Shown here piece after piece: positions 8,974 to 18,039 of a stretch of DNA of 64,000 nt. The stretch's first letter is position 1. Each line of letters starts with the position of its first letter. Both the position numbers and the translations under genes were made by a program. The notes under the pieces are model-generated. The model searched no databases and was not told the origin of the DNA. It worked only from the letters and a program-made list of their open reading frames with translations. Where the stretch lies: positions 2,542,001-2,606,000 of the forward strand of contig NZ_CP020809.1 of NCBI RefSeq assembly GCF_002157835.1, in the 5' to 3' direction. The stretch comes from Mycobacterium dioxanotrophicus (GTDB lineage Bacteria > Actinomycetota > Actinomycetes > Mycobacteriales > Mycobacteriaceae).

Positions 8974-10182
8974 TCAGGCCAAGCCCTTGAGCATCAGATT
9001 CCAGTACAGCGCGGGCAGTCCGTACTTCTTGAGGTACCAGTAGCTGCGGTGCGGCACCGTCGGATCGAGGCCCGGGATGGACGGGGTGAGCTGCATCGAG
9101 TAGTCGAATTCGGCCAGCAGCATGTCGTGCGCCGAGGTGACGATCGGGCAGGACGCGTACCCGTTGTACTCGGCGGTCAGCGGCCGATCGGTCAGCAGCG
9201 AATCGATGTTCGCGACCACCACCGGTGCCTGTTTGCGAATGGCTGCACCGGTTTTCGAGTTCGGCGACGAACCTGCGTCACCGAGGGCGAAGACGTTGGA
9301 GTACCGGACGTGCTGCATGGTGTGCTTGTCGATATCGACATAGCCGTTGGGGTCGCCACCGGTGTACACGGTCGACAGCGGGCTCTCCTTGATCCAGTCC
9401 GGCGCCGACTGATGCGGTACGGCGTGCAGCATGTCGTAGGCGAGGATGGTCTCGCTGCCGGCAGCGCCGACCGGTGCGAGGGTGACCTTGCGGGCCGCGG
9501 CGTCGATCGAGCGGAGCTCGGTACCGGTGTGCAGGTGGATTCCGTAATCTGCGACAACCTTTTCCAGGCTGTCCGCGATGGCGTCGATGGCGAAGATCCG
9601 CGGTGTGGGCACCACGAGGTGGATGTCGATGTCGTCGAGTACGCCGGTCCTGCGCCAGTAATCCGCGGCGAGGTAGGCGATCTTCTGCGGCGCGCCGCCA
9701 CACTTGATCGGGCCGGTCGGCATGCTGAACACCGCTGTGCCCGAGGTCATATTGCGGATGAGGTCCCAGGTGCGTGGTGCCAGGTCGAACCGGTAGTTGG
9801 ACGAAACACCGTTCTTACCAAGCGTTTCGGAGAGTCCTTCGGTGCGGTCCCAGTCCAGCTGGATGCCCGGGCAGACCACCAGCACGTCGTAGGAATACGA
9901 GACGCCGTCGGTGCAGGTGACGGTGTTGCGTTCGGGATCGAACGTCTTTGCCGCCGAGCGGATCCAGACCGCGCCCTTCGGCAGCACCGAGGCCAGGGGG
10001 CGCGCGGTCTGCTGCGCCTGCGCCTGACCACCTCCGACGAGCGTCCACAGCGGCTGGTAGTAGTGCGTGTCCGACGGTTCGATGATCGCGACGTCGCGAT
10101 AGCCCTTGCGCAGCAGGCGGGCCGCGACGGTGATGCCGGCGGTTCCGCCACCGATGATGAGGATCTCGTGCTTGGTGGTCAT
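8974..10182 (-). CDS. sqr: sulfide:quinone oxidoreductase
   Basis: 402-residue flavoprotein. The start is the ATG at 10182 (MTTKHEILIIGGGTAG) with AGAAAGAG upstream; the frame is open further 5' but runs into the preceding gene. N-terminal FAD-binding GGGTAG motif, and two cysteines in SQR-like contexts: Cys161 (PIKCGGAPQKIAY) and Cys345 (YASCPIVTSAHDML). The C-terminus (YWYLKKYGLPALYWNLML) should be the amphipathic membrane anchor. The enzyme oxidises H2S to persulfide and passes electrons to menaquinone at the inner membrane face. It lies 17 bases after the cstB-like gene, which would consume the persulfide. The type II-like assignment rests on the CGGAPQK motif. Confidence 0.9.
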   Translation of the reverse strand: MTTKHEILIIGGGTAGITVAARLLRKGYRDVAIIEPSDTHYYQPLWTLVGGGQAQAQQTARPLASVLPKGAVWIRSAAKTFDPERNTVTCTDGVSYSYDVLVVCPGIQLDWDRTEGLSETLGKNGVSSNYRFDLAPRTWDLIRNMTSGTAVFSMPTGPIKCGGAPQKIAYLAADYWRRTGVLDDIDIHLVVPTPRIFAIDAIADSLEKVVADYGIHLHTGTELRSIDAAARKVTLAPVGAAGSETILAYDMLHAVPHQSAPDWIKESPLSTVYTGGDPNGYVDIDKHTMQHVRYSNVFALGDAGSSPNSKTGAAIRKQAPVVVANIDSLLTDRPLTAEYNGYASCPIVTSAHDMLLAEFDYSMQLTPSIPGLDPTVPHRSYWYLKKYGLPALYWNLMLKGLA

Positions 10183-10199
10183 ATCAGAGCTCTTTCTGT

Positions 10200-11576
10200 T
10201 CAGGCGTTCTGGGTTGCATTGGTCCACGCGGTGTAGCCTCCGACGATGTCGCTGACATCGGCGAAGCCGCGTTGGCGTAGGAGGCTTGCGGCCACCGATG
10301 AGCGGTAGCCGCCTGCGCAATACACGACGGTCGGTGCGTTCGCGTCGAGTTCACCGACCCGTTCCGGCAGTTGGCGGACCGGGATGTTGACGGCGTCGGG
10401 GATCATGCCGGCAGCGGCTTCGCCCGGGTTGCGGACATCGACGATCTGCAGGCCCTCGATCGCCGCGGCCCGCTGCCCGAACGCCACCGCGGTGAGCCGA
10501 GATGCCACCCGCACGTCGTCGCGGTGTTCGAACATGGTCCGCTCGGGATCGGCGAGATATCCGATCACCCGGTCGAATCCGATCCGGGCGAGCCGGTTCT
10601 TGCCCTCGAGCTCCTGTCCGGGCGCGGTGACCAGGACGATGTCGGTGTCGGGCCGCACCACCGAACCCGCGAATTCCGCGTAGCGGCCTGCCAACCCGAT
10701 GTTGATGGCGCCACGCAGATGGCCCTGCGCGAACTCTTCGGGGCTGCGCCCGTCGATCAGCATCGCGCCGCGGGCCACGGCTTCGGAGATCTGTCGGTAA
10801 TCCATGGCGGGTGGTAGCTCGGTTTCGTCGAGCAGGGCGCGGTCCTTGCGGTTCAAGATCGCGTCGTAGACGAAGTAGCCCGGCGCGGGCAGCTGTCCCT
10901 CGGTCACCAGATCGATGAAGCTCTGCTTGTCGGGCGCGCGCAGCGCATAGTTGGTGCGCTTCTGGTCGCCGATGGTCGACCACAGGTCGGTGGACAGGTT
11001 CTTGCCGCACGCCGATCCCGCGCCGTGCGCGGGGTAGACGCGGGTGTCGTCGGGCAGCGGCATGAGCTGTTCGTGCAGCGAGGCGTAGAGGCTCTCGGCC
11101 AGTTCCTCGGCGGTGAAGCCGATCGAGGCGAGCAGATCGGGCCGGCCGACGTCACCGATGAACAGGGTGTCGCCGGTGAGCACGCCGTAGGGGGCGGTTC
11201 CGGGGCGTTCGTACACCACGATGCTCATCGACTCCGGGGTGTGGCCGGGGGTGTGGCGGAACTCCAGCATCACGTCTCCGAGTGAAATGCGTTGGCCGTC
11301 CTCGACTCCCATGAAGTCGAACTCGGGCGCGGCGACTGACGAGTACACGATCGTCGCGCCGGCGGCCTCGGCCAGCTCGAGGTGGCCGGACACGAAGTCG
11401 GCATGGAAGTGGGTCTCGATGACCAATTCGATCCGCAAGCCCAGTTCGTCGGCGTCGGTGAGGTACTCCGCGACGTCGCGTTGCGGGTCGACCACGACGG
11501 CGCGTCCGGTGGTCTCGTCGCCGATCAGATACGACGCGTGCGACAGGCAGTCCAGGTAGTACTGGATGAACTTCAT
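10200..11576 (-). CDS. cstB: persulfide dioxygenase fused to two rhodanese domains (CstB-like)
   Basis: 458 residues. Residues 1-240 are a metallo-beta-lactamase fold of the ETHE1 persulfide-dioxygenase type, with THFHADFVSGH (His56, His58, Asp60, His65), HTPGHTPES, TGDTLFIGDVGRPD and a conserved SACGKNLS cysteine. A rhodanese-homology domain (about 260-350) has no catalytic Cys; its loop reads VTAPGQE. The second rhodanese domain (about 365-455) has a normal active loop, CAGGYRS (Cys420). This order (PDO, inactive rhodanese, active rhodanese) is that of S. aureus CstB, which converts persulfides to thiosulfate. It is the first gene of the cstB-sqr-tauE-cstR operon, with operators and a sigma-A-like promoter upstream. 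Confidence 0.9.
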   Translation of the reverse strand: MKFIQYYLDCLSHASYLIGDETTGRAVVVDPQRDVAEYLTDADELGLRIELVIETHFHADFVSGHLELAEAAGATIVYSSVAAPEFDFMGVEDGQRISLGDVMLEFRHTPGHTPESMSIVVYERPGTAPYGVLTGDTLFIGDVGRPDLLASIGFTAEELAESLYASLHEQLMPLPDDTRVYPAHGAGSACGKNLSTDLWSTIGDQKRTNYALRAPDKQSFIDLVTEGQLPAPGYFVYDAILNRKDRALLDETELPPAMDYRQISEAVARGAMLIDGRSPEEFAQGHLRGAINIGLAGRYAEFAGSVVRPDTDIVLVTAPGQELEGKNRLARIGFDRVIGYLADPERTMFEHRDDVRVASRLTAVAFGQRAAAIEGLQIVDVRNPGEAAAGMIPDAVNIPVRQLPERVGELDANAPTVVYCAGGYRSSVAASLLRQRGFADVSDIVGGYTAWTNATQNA

Positions 11577-11608
11577 GGTCTTGATCCCTTCGTCGGCAGT
11601 CTGTGGTT

Positions 11609-11624
11609 ATACCCTGGGGGGTAT
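11609..11624. promoter_or_regulatory. CsoR/CstR-type operator 2 upstream of cstB
   Basis: ATACCCTGGGGGGTAT, a 16-base inverted repeat with ATACCC/GGGTAT arms. It lies downstream of the predicted -10, in the initially transcribed region before cstB. Confidence 0.75.
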
Positions 11625-11637
11625 GCATCTGATGGCA

Positions 11638-11665
11638 AATATACCCCCGGTGGTATCAGTGTCAA
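11638..11665 (-). promoter_or_regulatory. sigma-A-like promoter of the cstB operon
   Basis: On the minus strand TTGACA (11665-11660) and TATATT (11643-11638) are 16 bases apart. This is a near-consensus housekeeping promoter, unusual for a high-GC mycobacterium and so plausibly held off by the overlapping operator until sulfide or persulfide appears. Confidence 0.75.
11641..11656. promoter_or_regulatory. CsoR/CstR-type operator 1 inside the cstB promoter
   Basis: ATACCCCCGGTGGTAT, with ATACC/GGTAT arms. On the minus strand it fills the spacer between the -35 and -10 hexamers and touches the -10, so a bound repressor would block RNA polymerase directly. Confidence 0.8.
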
Positions 11666-11922
11666 GGCAGTCGGCGAGGGCCGGACGGTGACCCGGCGGT
11701 TGCGATGGAGTTCACGGCGGCCCGCTTCTGTGAGATCTGTCCGGCTCAACCGGCTGATCACAAAGTTATGGGCCTCAGAGGGTGCGGCGGATCGGGCGAA
11801 ACGTGTGTTTGCTCCAGCCGCCTGTGGGGCAAATCATGCAGACGCGCAGCAGTCGACGCCCGTGGAGGCATGCCTCGACACGGGGGCGTCAAGCCGCGAT
11901 GCGGCACATCAGTGCGGCTGGG
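11666..11922. other. intergenic region between cstB promoter and the chelatase gene
   Basis: No convincing gene. Apart from the hairpin at 11855-11890, which would terminate the nirA-cysH-chelatase operon, I see no conserved motif. Open frames crossing it lack start signals and overlap the chelatase. Confidence 0.5.
11855..11890 (-). terminator. GC-rich hairpin after the chelatase gene
   Basis: GACGCCCGTG and CACGGGGGCGTC form a nearly perfect stem around a short self-complementary centre (GGCATGCC). It lies 33 bases past the chelatase stop in the direction of transcription, with no U-tract, as is common in mycobacteria. Confidence 0.5.
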
Positions 11923-12639
11923 TCAGGCAGCGAACTCGGCGCTGCGTGCAGCCAGAGCTTCCTCGTAGCGGTCCAGCACGGTGGCTGCCACAAGACGGTG
12001 GGGGCCGAGCGGCTCGGCCATCGGAATCCCTGCGGCACAAGCGAACTCGGCCACCCGATCGGTGATCCTGCCGTGCGCCAGGAACCACGGCGCGATCACC
12101 AGGCGCTGCGCGCCACGGGCGCGTAGCGCCTCGACGGCCTCGGGCAGTGTCGGGGTCTGGCCGGTCGCGAAAGCGACCTGAACACCGGCCCAGCGAGTGC
12201 CTTCGGCCATGGTCTCCGCCAGCGCGGCGGTACGCGCGTTGGCGGCAGGATGCGACGAGCCGACGCTGGTGAGCAGCACGCCGAGCTCACTGTCGAACCG
12301 GGACACGCCCAGTGCCGCCAGCCGCTCCCGCATCACCTGCAGCAGCCGGGGGTCTTCACCGAGGACATCGGCCTGGATGACATCGGCACCCGACTCGGCG
12401 ATCAGCGCGGGAATGTCGGTACGCGCGTGATAGGCACTGGCCAGCAGTAGTGGCACCACGACTGAGCCGGCCGCGGCGTCAGGCAGCACATCGGTCAGGA
12501 TCGGGGTGTTCTGCTCGCAGAATGCCACCTGCACCGCGGTATCGGGCAGCAGGCGCCGCAGATGTCCCGCGATGGCATGGGCATTGGCCGCCGATCGTGG
12601 ATCTTTGCTGCCGTGGGCGGTCAGCACCAGCGACGTCAC
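11923..12639 (-). CDS. sirohydrochlorin chelatase, CbiX/SirB family
   Basis: 238 residues from the GTG at 12639, which overlaps the cysH stop by four bases (GTGA). An upstream in-frame ATG at 12657 lies inside cysH and is less likely. The protein shows the two-lobed CbiX pattern: LVLTAHGSKDP at the N-terminus and VVPLLLASAYHARTDIP carry the metal-binding His residues, and the same fold recurs in the second half (LVIAPWFLAHGRITDRV). It should insert iron into sirohydrochlorin to make siroheme, the cofactor of the NirA sulfite reductase encoded two genes upstream. The operon therefore supplies both enzyme and cofactor. It corresponds by position to the ferrochelatase-like gene after cysH in M. 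tuberculosis. Confidence 0.85.
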   Translation of the reverse strand: MTSLVLTAHGSKDPRSAANAHAIAGHLRRLLPDTAVQVAFCEQNTPILTDVLPDAAAGSVVVPLLLASAYHARTDIPALIAESGADVIQADVLGEDPRLLQVMRERLAALGVSRFDSELGVLLTSVGSSHPAANARTAALAETMAEGTRWAGVQVAFATGQTPTLPEAVEALRARGAQRLVIAPWFLAHGRITDRVAEFACAAGIPMAEPLGPHRLVAATVLDRYEEALAARSAEFAA

Positions 12640-13403
12640 GAGGCGTGCAGCCCGCATTCTGTCTTGGTCTGCCCGGCCCAGCGGCCGCTGCGCGGATCGG
12701 CGCCCGCAGCAGGCTTGCTGGTGCACGGCGCGCACCCGATGGACGGATAGCCTTCGTAGACAAGAGGGTTGACGAGGATGTCGTTGGCCTCGATGTAGGC
12801 CTGCATCTGCTCGTCGCTCCACGCTGCGATCGGATTGATCTTCACCAGACCGAAGGCGGCGTCCCAGCTGATCAGTGGCGCGTTGGCGCGCGTCGGCGCC
12901 TCCACCCGGCGGATGCCGGTCACCCACGCCGAGTACCCGGCCAGCGCCTTGCTCAGCGGCTCGACCTTGCGCAACCGGCAGCACTCACCGGCGTTGCGGG
13001 CGAAGAGGTCCTTGCCCAGGAGTTCGTTCTGCTCGGCGACCGTGTGCTCGGGGTGGACGTTGACCACGTTCACGCCGTACACCTGCTCGACGGCATCGCG
13101 GGTACCGATCGTCTCGGCGAAGTGGTAACCGGTGTCGAGGAACAGCACGTCCACGCCGGGGCGCACCTTCGCGGCCATCTCGACCAGCACCGCGTCCTGC
13201 ATGTTGGAGGCCACCACGTAATTGCCTGCGAAGTGCTTGTCGGTCCAACGCAACAGTTCCTCGGCACTGGCGTCGGCCAGTTCGGCTGCGCCGCGCTCGG
13301 CGAGCTCCCGCAGTTCGTTCTCCGTCAAGATCGTCACCTCGTCTGTCGGCTCTTCGCGCAAGCGACTCATCGCCCCATTCGGCTCTTCGCGCAAGCGACT
13401 CAT
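12636..13403 (-). CDS. cysH: phosphoadenylyl/adenylyl-sulfate reductase
   Basis: 255 residues from the ATG at 13403, which overlaps the nirA stop (ATGA); a second in-frame ATG at 13370 (244 residues) follows an identical repeat. The core has an ATP-pyrophosphatase-like fold with LFLDTGYHFAET. The [4Fe-4S] ligands of the APS-reducing type are present (GECCRLRK and IGCAPCTS), as is the C-terminal KTECGLH with the catalytic Cys. It reduces APS to sulfite and AMP, feeding NirA. The N-terminus is odd: residues 1-7 and 12-18 are the same heptapeptide (MSRLREE), produced by a 33-base tandem duplication, and the conserved enzyme begins only after it. The true start could be either ATG or the GTG of VTILTENEL. 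Confidence 0.92.
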   Translation of the reverse strand: MSRLREEPNGAMSRLREEPTDEVTILTENELRELAERGAAELADASAEELLRWTDKHFAGNYVVASNMQDAVLVEMAAKVRPGVDVLFLDTGYHFAETIGTRDAVEQVYGVNVVNVHPEHTVAEQNELLGKDLFARNAGECCRLRKVEPLSKALAGYSAWVTGIRRVEAPTRANAPLISWDAAFGLVKINPIAAWSDEQMQAYIEANDILVNPLVYEGYPSIGCAPCTSKPAAGADPRSGRWAGQTKTECGLHAS

Positions 13404-13406
13404 CGC
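13346..13406. repeat. 33-bp tandem start-codon repeat at the nirA/cysH junction
   Basis: Two identical 28-base copies (13379-13406 and 13346-13373) with a period of 33 bases. On the minus strand each carries GCGATGAG followed by TCGCTTGCGCGAAGAGCCGA. The first copy contains the overlapping nirA stop and cysH start; the second supplies another in-frame ATG. The core CGCTTGCGCGAAGAG recurs at the mbtG/mbtH junction (39354-39368). Confidence 0.9.
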
Positions 13407-15082
13407 AAGTCCGCTTCGTCGGCCCGTACGGCCCACTGGGCGAAACGCTCGCCGCCCTCGCGTTGTTTCACGAAGTTGCGGACAACCCGCTCGATGTAGT
13501 CGCCGAGCTCGGAGGCCAGCACCTTGTGCTGGCGCAGCTTGCGCCCGAAACCGCTGTCCAGACCCAGGCTGCCGCCGAGGTGCACCTGGAAGCCTTCCTC
13601 CGGGCCGTTGCCCTCGTCGACCATCTGACCCTTGAAGCCGATGTCGGCGACCTGGATACGGGCGCATGAGTTGGGGCAGCCATTGAGGTTGACGGTGACC
13701 GGCACGTCCAGCTCGGCGTTGAGGTCGCCCAGCCGCGCTTCCAGCTCGGGAACCAGCGCCTGGGCCCGGCCGCGGGTGTCGGCGAAGCTGAGCTTGCAGT
13801 ACTCGATGCCGGTGCAGGCCATCAGGTTGCGGCGCCAGTGCGACGGACGGGTATCCAGGCCCAGCGCCTCCAGGCCGTCGCGCAGCGCGTCGACCTTGTC
13901 GTCCGGCACGTCGAGGATGATCAGCTTCTGATAGGCGGTCAGGCGGGCCCGATCGGCGCCTGCGGCCTCCATCAGATCGGCGACCTTGGTCAGGATCGTG
14001 CCCGAGACGCGCCCGGCGATGGCCGAGGCACCGACGGCGTTGAGGCCGTTGCGGATCTTCTGCACGCCGACGTGGTCGATGGTGTGCGGCACCTGCTCGG
14101 GTGCCGGGCCGTCGATGAGGGGACGCTTCAGGTATTCCGTCTCCAGAATTTCCCTGAACTTCTCGGTGCCCCAGTCCTTGACCAGGAACTTCAGCCGGGC
14201 CTTCGAGCGCAACCGGCGGTAACCGTAATCGCGGAAGATGCCGGTGATGCCCTGCCAGACCTCGGCCACCTCGTCCAGCGGCACCCACACGCCGAGGCGC
14301 TGCGCCAGCATCGGGTTGGTCGACAGCCCGCCACCGACCCATACGTCCAGACCCGGACCGTGCTCGGGATGGTTGGCGCCGATGAACGACACGTCGTTGA
14401 TCTCATGGGCGACGTCCTGCAGGCCCGAGATCGCGGTCTTGAACTTGCGGGGCAGGTTCGAGAACTCCGGGTTGCCGATGAAGCGCTGCTCGATCTCGCG
14501 CAGGGCGGGCGTCGGGTCCAGCACCTCGACCAGCGAATCGCCGGCCAGCGGCGAGCCCAGCATGCCGCGCGGGCAGTCGCCGCAGGCTTCCATGGTCTGC
14601 AGACCGACCTCTTCCAGCCGCCGCCAGACCTCCGGGATGTCCTCGATCTGCAGCCAGTGGTACTGCAGGTTCTCCCGGTCGGTGATGTCGGCGCTGTCGC
14701 GGGCGAAGTCGACCGAGATCTGTCCGAGGGTCCGCACGGCCTGCGCCGAGAGCGCCTTGCCGTCGGTGCGGACGCGCATCATGAAGTGCTTGGCTTCGAG
14801 CAGGTCGGCGTTGTCGTCGCCGGTCCAGGTGCCGTCGTAGCCCTCGGTGCGCTGGGTGTAGAGACCCATCCAGCGGAACCGGCCGCGCAGGTCGTCCTTG
14901 GCGATGGAGTCGAATCCCTGCTTGGAATAGACGTCGATGATGCGGGACCGCACGTTGAGCGCGTCGTCCTCCTGCTTGAACGCCTCGTTGGGGTTCAGCG
15001 GGTCGCGACTGCCAAGTGCCCACTGGCCTTCGTCGCGGGTCTTCGCGGGGCGAGGTTTGGCCTCAGTCTGGACTTCGGTCAT
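13400..15082 (-). CDS. nirA: ferredoxin-dependent sulfite reductase
   Basis: 560 residues starting MTEVQTEAKPRP. Two ferredoxin-like half domains and two sulfite/nitrite reductase domains are present. The siroheme-[4Fe-4S] ligands are CTGIEYC and, about 35-40 residues later, CPNSC (LNGCPNSCARI). Mycobacterial NirA (SirA) reduces sulfite to sulfide with reduced ferredoxin, the last reductive step before cysteine synthesis. It is the first gene of a nirA-cysH-chelatase operon with overlapping ends. A cysteine-rich leader ORF lies 125 bases upstream, implying cysteine feedback. Confidence 0.94.
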   Translation of the reverse strand: MTEVQTEAKPRPAKTRDEGQWALGSRDPLNPNEAFKQEDDALNVRSRIIDVYSKQGFDSIAKDDLRGRFRWMGLYTQRTEGYDGTWTGDDNADLLEAKHFMMRVRTDGKALSAQAVRTLGQISVDFARDSADITDRENLQYHWLQIEDIPEVWRRLEEVGLQTMEACGDCPRGMLGSPLAGDSLVEVLDPTPALREIEQRFIGNPEFSNLPRKFKTAISGLQDVAHEINDVSFIGANHPEHGPGLDVWVGGGLSTNPMLAQRLGVWVPLDEVAEVWQGITGIFRDYGYRRLRSKARLKFLVKDWGTEKFREILETEYLKRPLIDGPAPEQVPHTIDHVGVQKIRNGLNAVGASAIAGRVSGTILTKVADLMEAAGADRARLTAYQKLIILDVPDDKVDALRDGLEALGLDTRPSHWRRNLMACTGIEYCKLSFADTRGRAQALVPELEARLGDLNAELDVPVTVNLNGCPNSCARIQVADIGFKGQMVDEGNGPEEGFQVHLGGSLGLDSGFGRKLRQHKVLASELGDYIERVVRNFVKQREGGERFAQWAVRADEADLR

Positions 15083-15207
15083 GAGGTGGCTCCTAGGCTG
15101 GAGCCGGCTACTGGATCGCGCGAAATCACCGGTGGGGCTGTCCGGCGGCGCAGATCCGGCGGCCAGCTGAATGTAATGGGCGGGCGGGGTCCGAAATCAA
15201 CGCAGGA

Positions 15208-15303
15208 TCAAGGCAGACAGCAACAGCTACATACGCGCTTGAAATCGACATGCCGCCGTGCCACCAGCAGAACGCGGGTGGTGCTGTTACGGGCGGGGGT
15301 CAC
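15208..15303 (-). CDS. poly-cysteine leader peptide, attenuator of nirA-cysH operon
   Basis: 31-codon ORF beginning GTG at 15303 and ending RRHVDFKRVCSCCCLP then TGA, with four cysteines in five codons. CACAAT, a near-TANNNT -10, ends seven bases before the GTG, so the message may be leaderless; a shorter version from the GTG at 15264 (18 residues) is also possible. The HVDF-x-RVCS-x-CC arrangement is the pattern I know from mycobacterial cysteine-attenuator leaders, including one before M. smegmatis nirA. The tract stops 125 bases before nirA. Ribosome stalling at Cys codons would report cysteine supply and set nirA-cysH-chelatase expression. Confidence 0.8.
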   Translation of the reverse strand: MTPARNSTTRVLLVARRHVDFKRVCSCCCLP

Positions 15304-15310
15304 GCACGCT

Positions 15311-15316
15311 ATTGTG
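15311..15316 (-). promoter_or_regulatory. -10-like element for the nirA leader
   Basis: CACAAT on the minus strand (15316-15311), seven bases upstream of the GTG at 15303. It differs from TANNNT at the first base. An alternative TAGCGT (15311-15306) is too close to the GTG to serve. Confidence 0.4.
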
Positions 15317-15407
15317 CCACGATTGTCGCCACCTGCCCTAACCGGGCCATATTTGCGCTCGCGGTGAGCGAAAGTCGTCGCTGCACAAGTCTGGGAAAAT
15401 TGTTCGC

Positions 15408-16553
15408 ATGAGTACCCGTACCGCGCCCGCACGCGGGCCGTTCGGCATCTACATCCACGTGCCGTTCTGCGCGACCCGCTGCGGATACTGCGACTTCAAC
15501 ACCTACACCCCGGGTGAGCTGGGGGGTGCCAACCCCGACGGTTGGCTGGCCGCGCTGCGCATCGAACTCGAGCTGGCCGCCGCCCGGGTCGGCGCCGTGC
15601 CGGTGCAGACGGTGTTCGTCGGTGGCGGCACTCCGTCGATGCTCGGCAGTGACCGGCTGGCCGCGGTACTCGGCGCCGTGCGGGACAACTTCACGTTGGC
15701 ACCCGCCGCCGAGGTGACGACCGAGGCCAACCCTGAATCGACGTCGCCGGAGTTTTTCCGGGCGCTGCGCGACGCCGGCTACACGCGGGTTTCCCTCGGC
15801 ATGCAGTCGGTGGTCCCACACGTTCTCGCGGTTCTGGACCGCACACACTCGCCCGGGCGGGCGCTGGCCGCGGCCGGCGAGGCTCGTGCGGCCGGGTTCG
15901 ACCACGTCAACCTGGATCTGATCTACGGCACCCCGGGCGAGTCCGACGACGATCTTCTGCGCTCCATCGATGCCGCGGTGCACGCCGGGGTCGACCATGT
16001 CTCGGCGTATGCGCTGGTGGTCGAGGACGGTACGGCGCTGGCCCGGCGGGTCCGCAAAGGAGACGTCGCCGCGCCCGACGACGACGTGCTCGCGCAGCGC
16101 TACGAACTGCTCGACGCGCACCTCTCCGCCGCGGGATTCCAGTGGTACGAGGTGTCCAACTGGAGCCGGCCCGGTGGTGAGTGCCGGCACAACCTCGGCT
16201 ACTGGCAGGGCGGCGAATGGTGGGGTGCGGGTCCGGGCGCGCACGGATTCCTGGGCACGACCCGGTGGTGGAACATCAAGCATCCCAACGCATACGCCGA
16301 AGCCCTTGGTCGCGGTGAGCTGCCGATCGCCGATTTCGAGGATCTCGACGTCGGTGCCCGCCATACCGAGGACGTCATGCTGCGGCTGCGGCTGCGCGAC
16401 GGCTTGGCGCTCGGTCTGCTCGACGGTGACGAGCGATCGCGAGTGCCGGGGTTGGTCGACGAGGGACTGGTCGTGAGCGCTGGCGAGCGGCTGGTGCTGA
16501 CCGACCGTGGCCGGCTGCTGGCCGACGGCGTGGTGCGGACGTTGCTGGCATAA
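15408..16553 (+). CDS. hemW: radical SAM heme chaperone HemW (annotated hemN in mycobacteria)
   Basis: 381 residues from ATG. The radical-SAM cluster motif is at the N-terminus: YIHVPFCATRCGYCDF (CxxxCxxC plus the conserved aromatic). GGGTPS and SLGMQS blocks follow, then the C-terminal HemN-like region. Proteins of this length and motif set belong to the HemW group, which binds heme and is thought to deliver it to respiratory enzymes; older annotations call it oxygen-independent coproporphyrinogen III oxidase. A true oxidase role cannot be excluded from sequence alone. The gene is divergent from nirA. Confidence 0.88.
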   Translation: MSTRTAPARGPFGIYIHVPFCATRCGYCDFNTYTPGELGGANPDGWLAALRIELELAAARVGAVPVQTVFVGGGTPSMLGSDRLAAVLGAVRDNFTLAPAAEVTTEANPESTSPEFFRALRDAGYTRVSLGMQSVVPHVLAVLDRTHSPGRALAAAGEARAAGFDHVNLDLIYGTPGESDDDLLRSIDAAVHAGVDHVSAYALVVEDGTALARRVRKGDVAAPDDDVLAQRYELLDAHLSAAGFQWYEVSNWSRPGGECRHNLGYWQGGEWWGAGPGAHGFLGTTRWWNIKHPNAYAEALGRGELPIADFEDLDVGARHTEDVMLRLRLRDGLALGLLDGDERSRVPGLVDEGLVVSAGERLVLTDRGRLLADGVVRTLLA

Positions 16554-16583
16554 CGCGCATCACAGTCTCGGCCGCCGGCGTAG

Positions 16584-17972
<1,389 letters not shown>

Positions 17973-17979
17973 GGTTCAC

Positions 17980-18036
17980 CGAAACGGACGCCAGGGTTGC
18001 TCTCACACCGCGGGAACGACCCTGACGTCCGTTTCG
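17980..18036. terminator. bidirectional hairpin between mbtI and mbtA
   Basis: 18-base inverted repeat with one mismatch: 17980-17997 pairs with ACCCTGACGTCCGTTTCG at 18019-18036 around a 21-base loop. It fills the gap between the convergent stops of mbtI and mbtA. There is no U-tract, so intrinsic termination is an inference from its strength and position. Confidence 0.65.
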
Positions 18037-18039
18037 CGC

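Noticed and set aside
10183..10320. 46-residue N-terminal extension of sqr
   Set aside because: Runs through the cstB stop region, is Arg-rich, and the FAD motif is correctly placed from the ATG at 10182 with a good ribosome binding site.
11705..11968. 87-residue cysteine-containing plus-strand frame between cstB and the chelatase
   Set aside because: No ribosome binding site, overlaps the chelatase 3' end and a terminator hairpin, and matches nothing.
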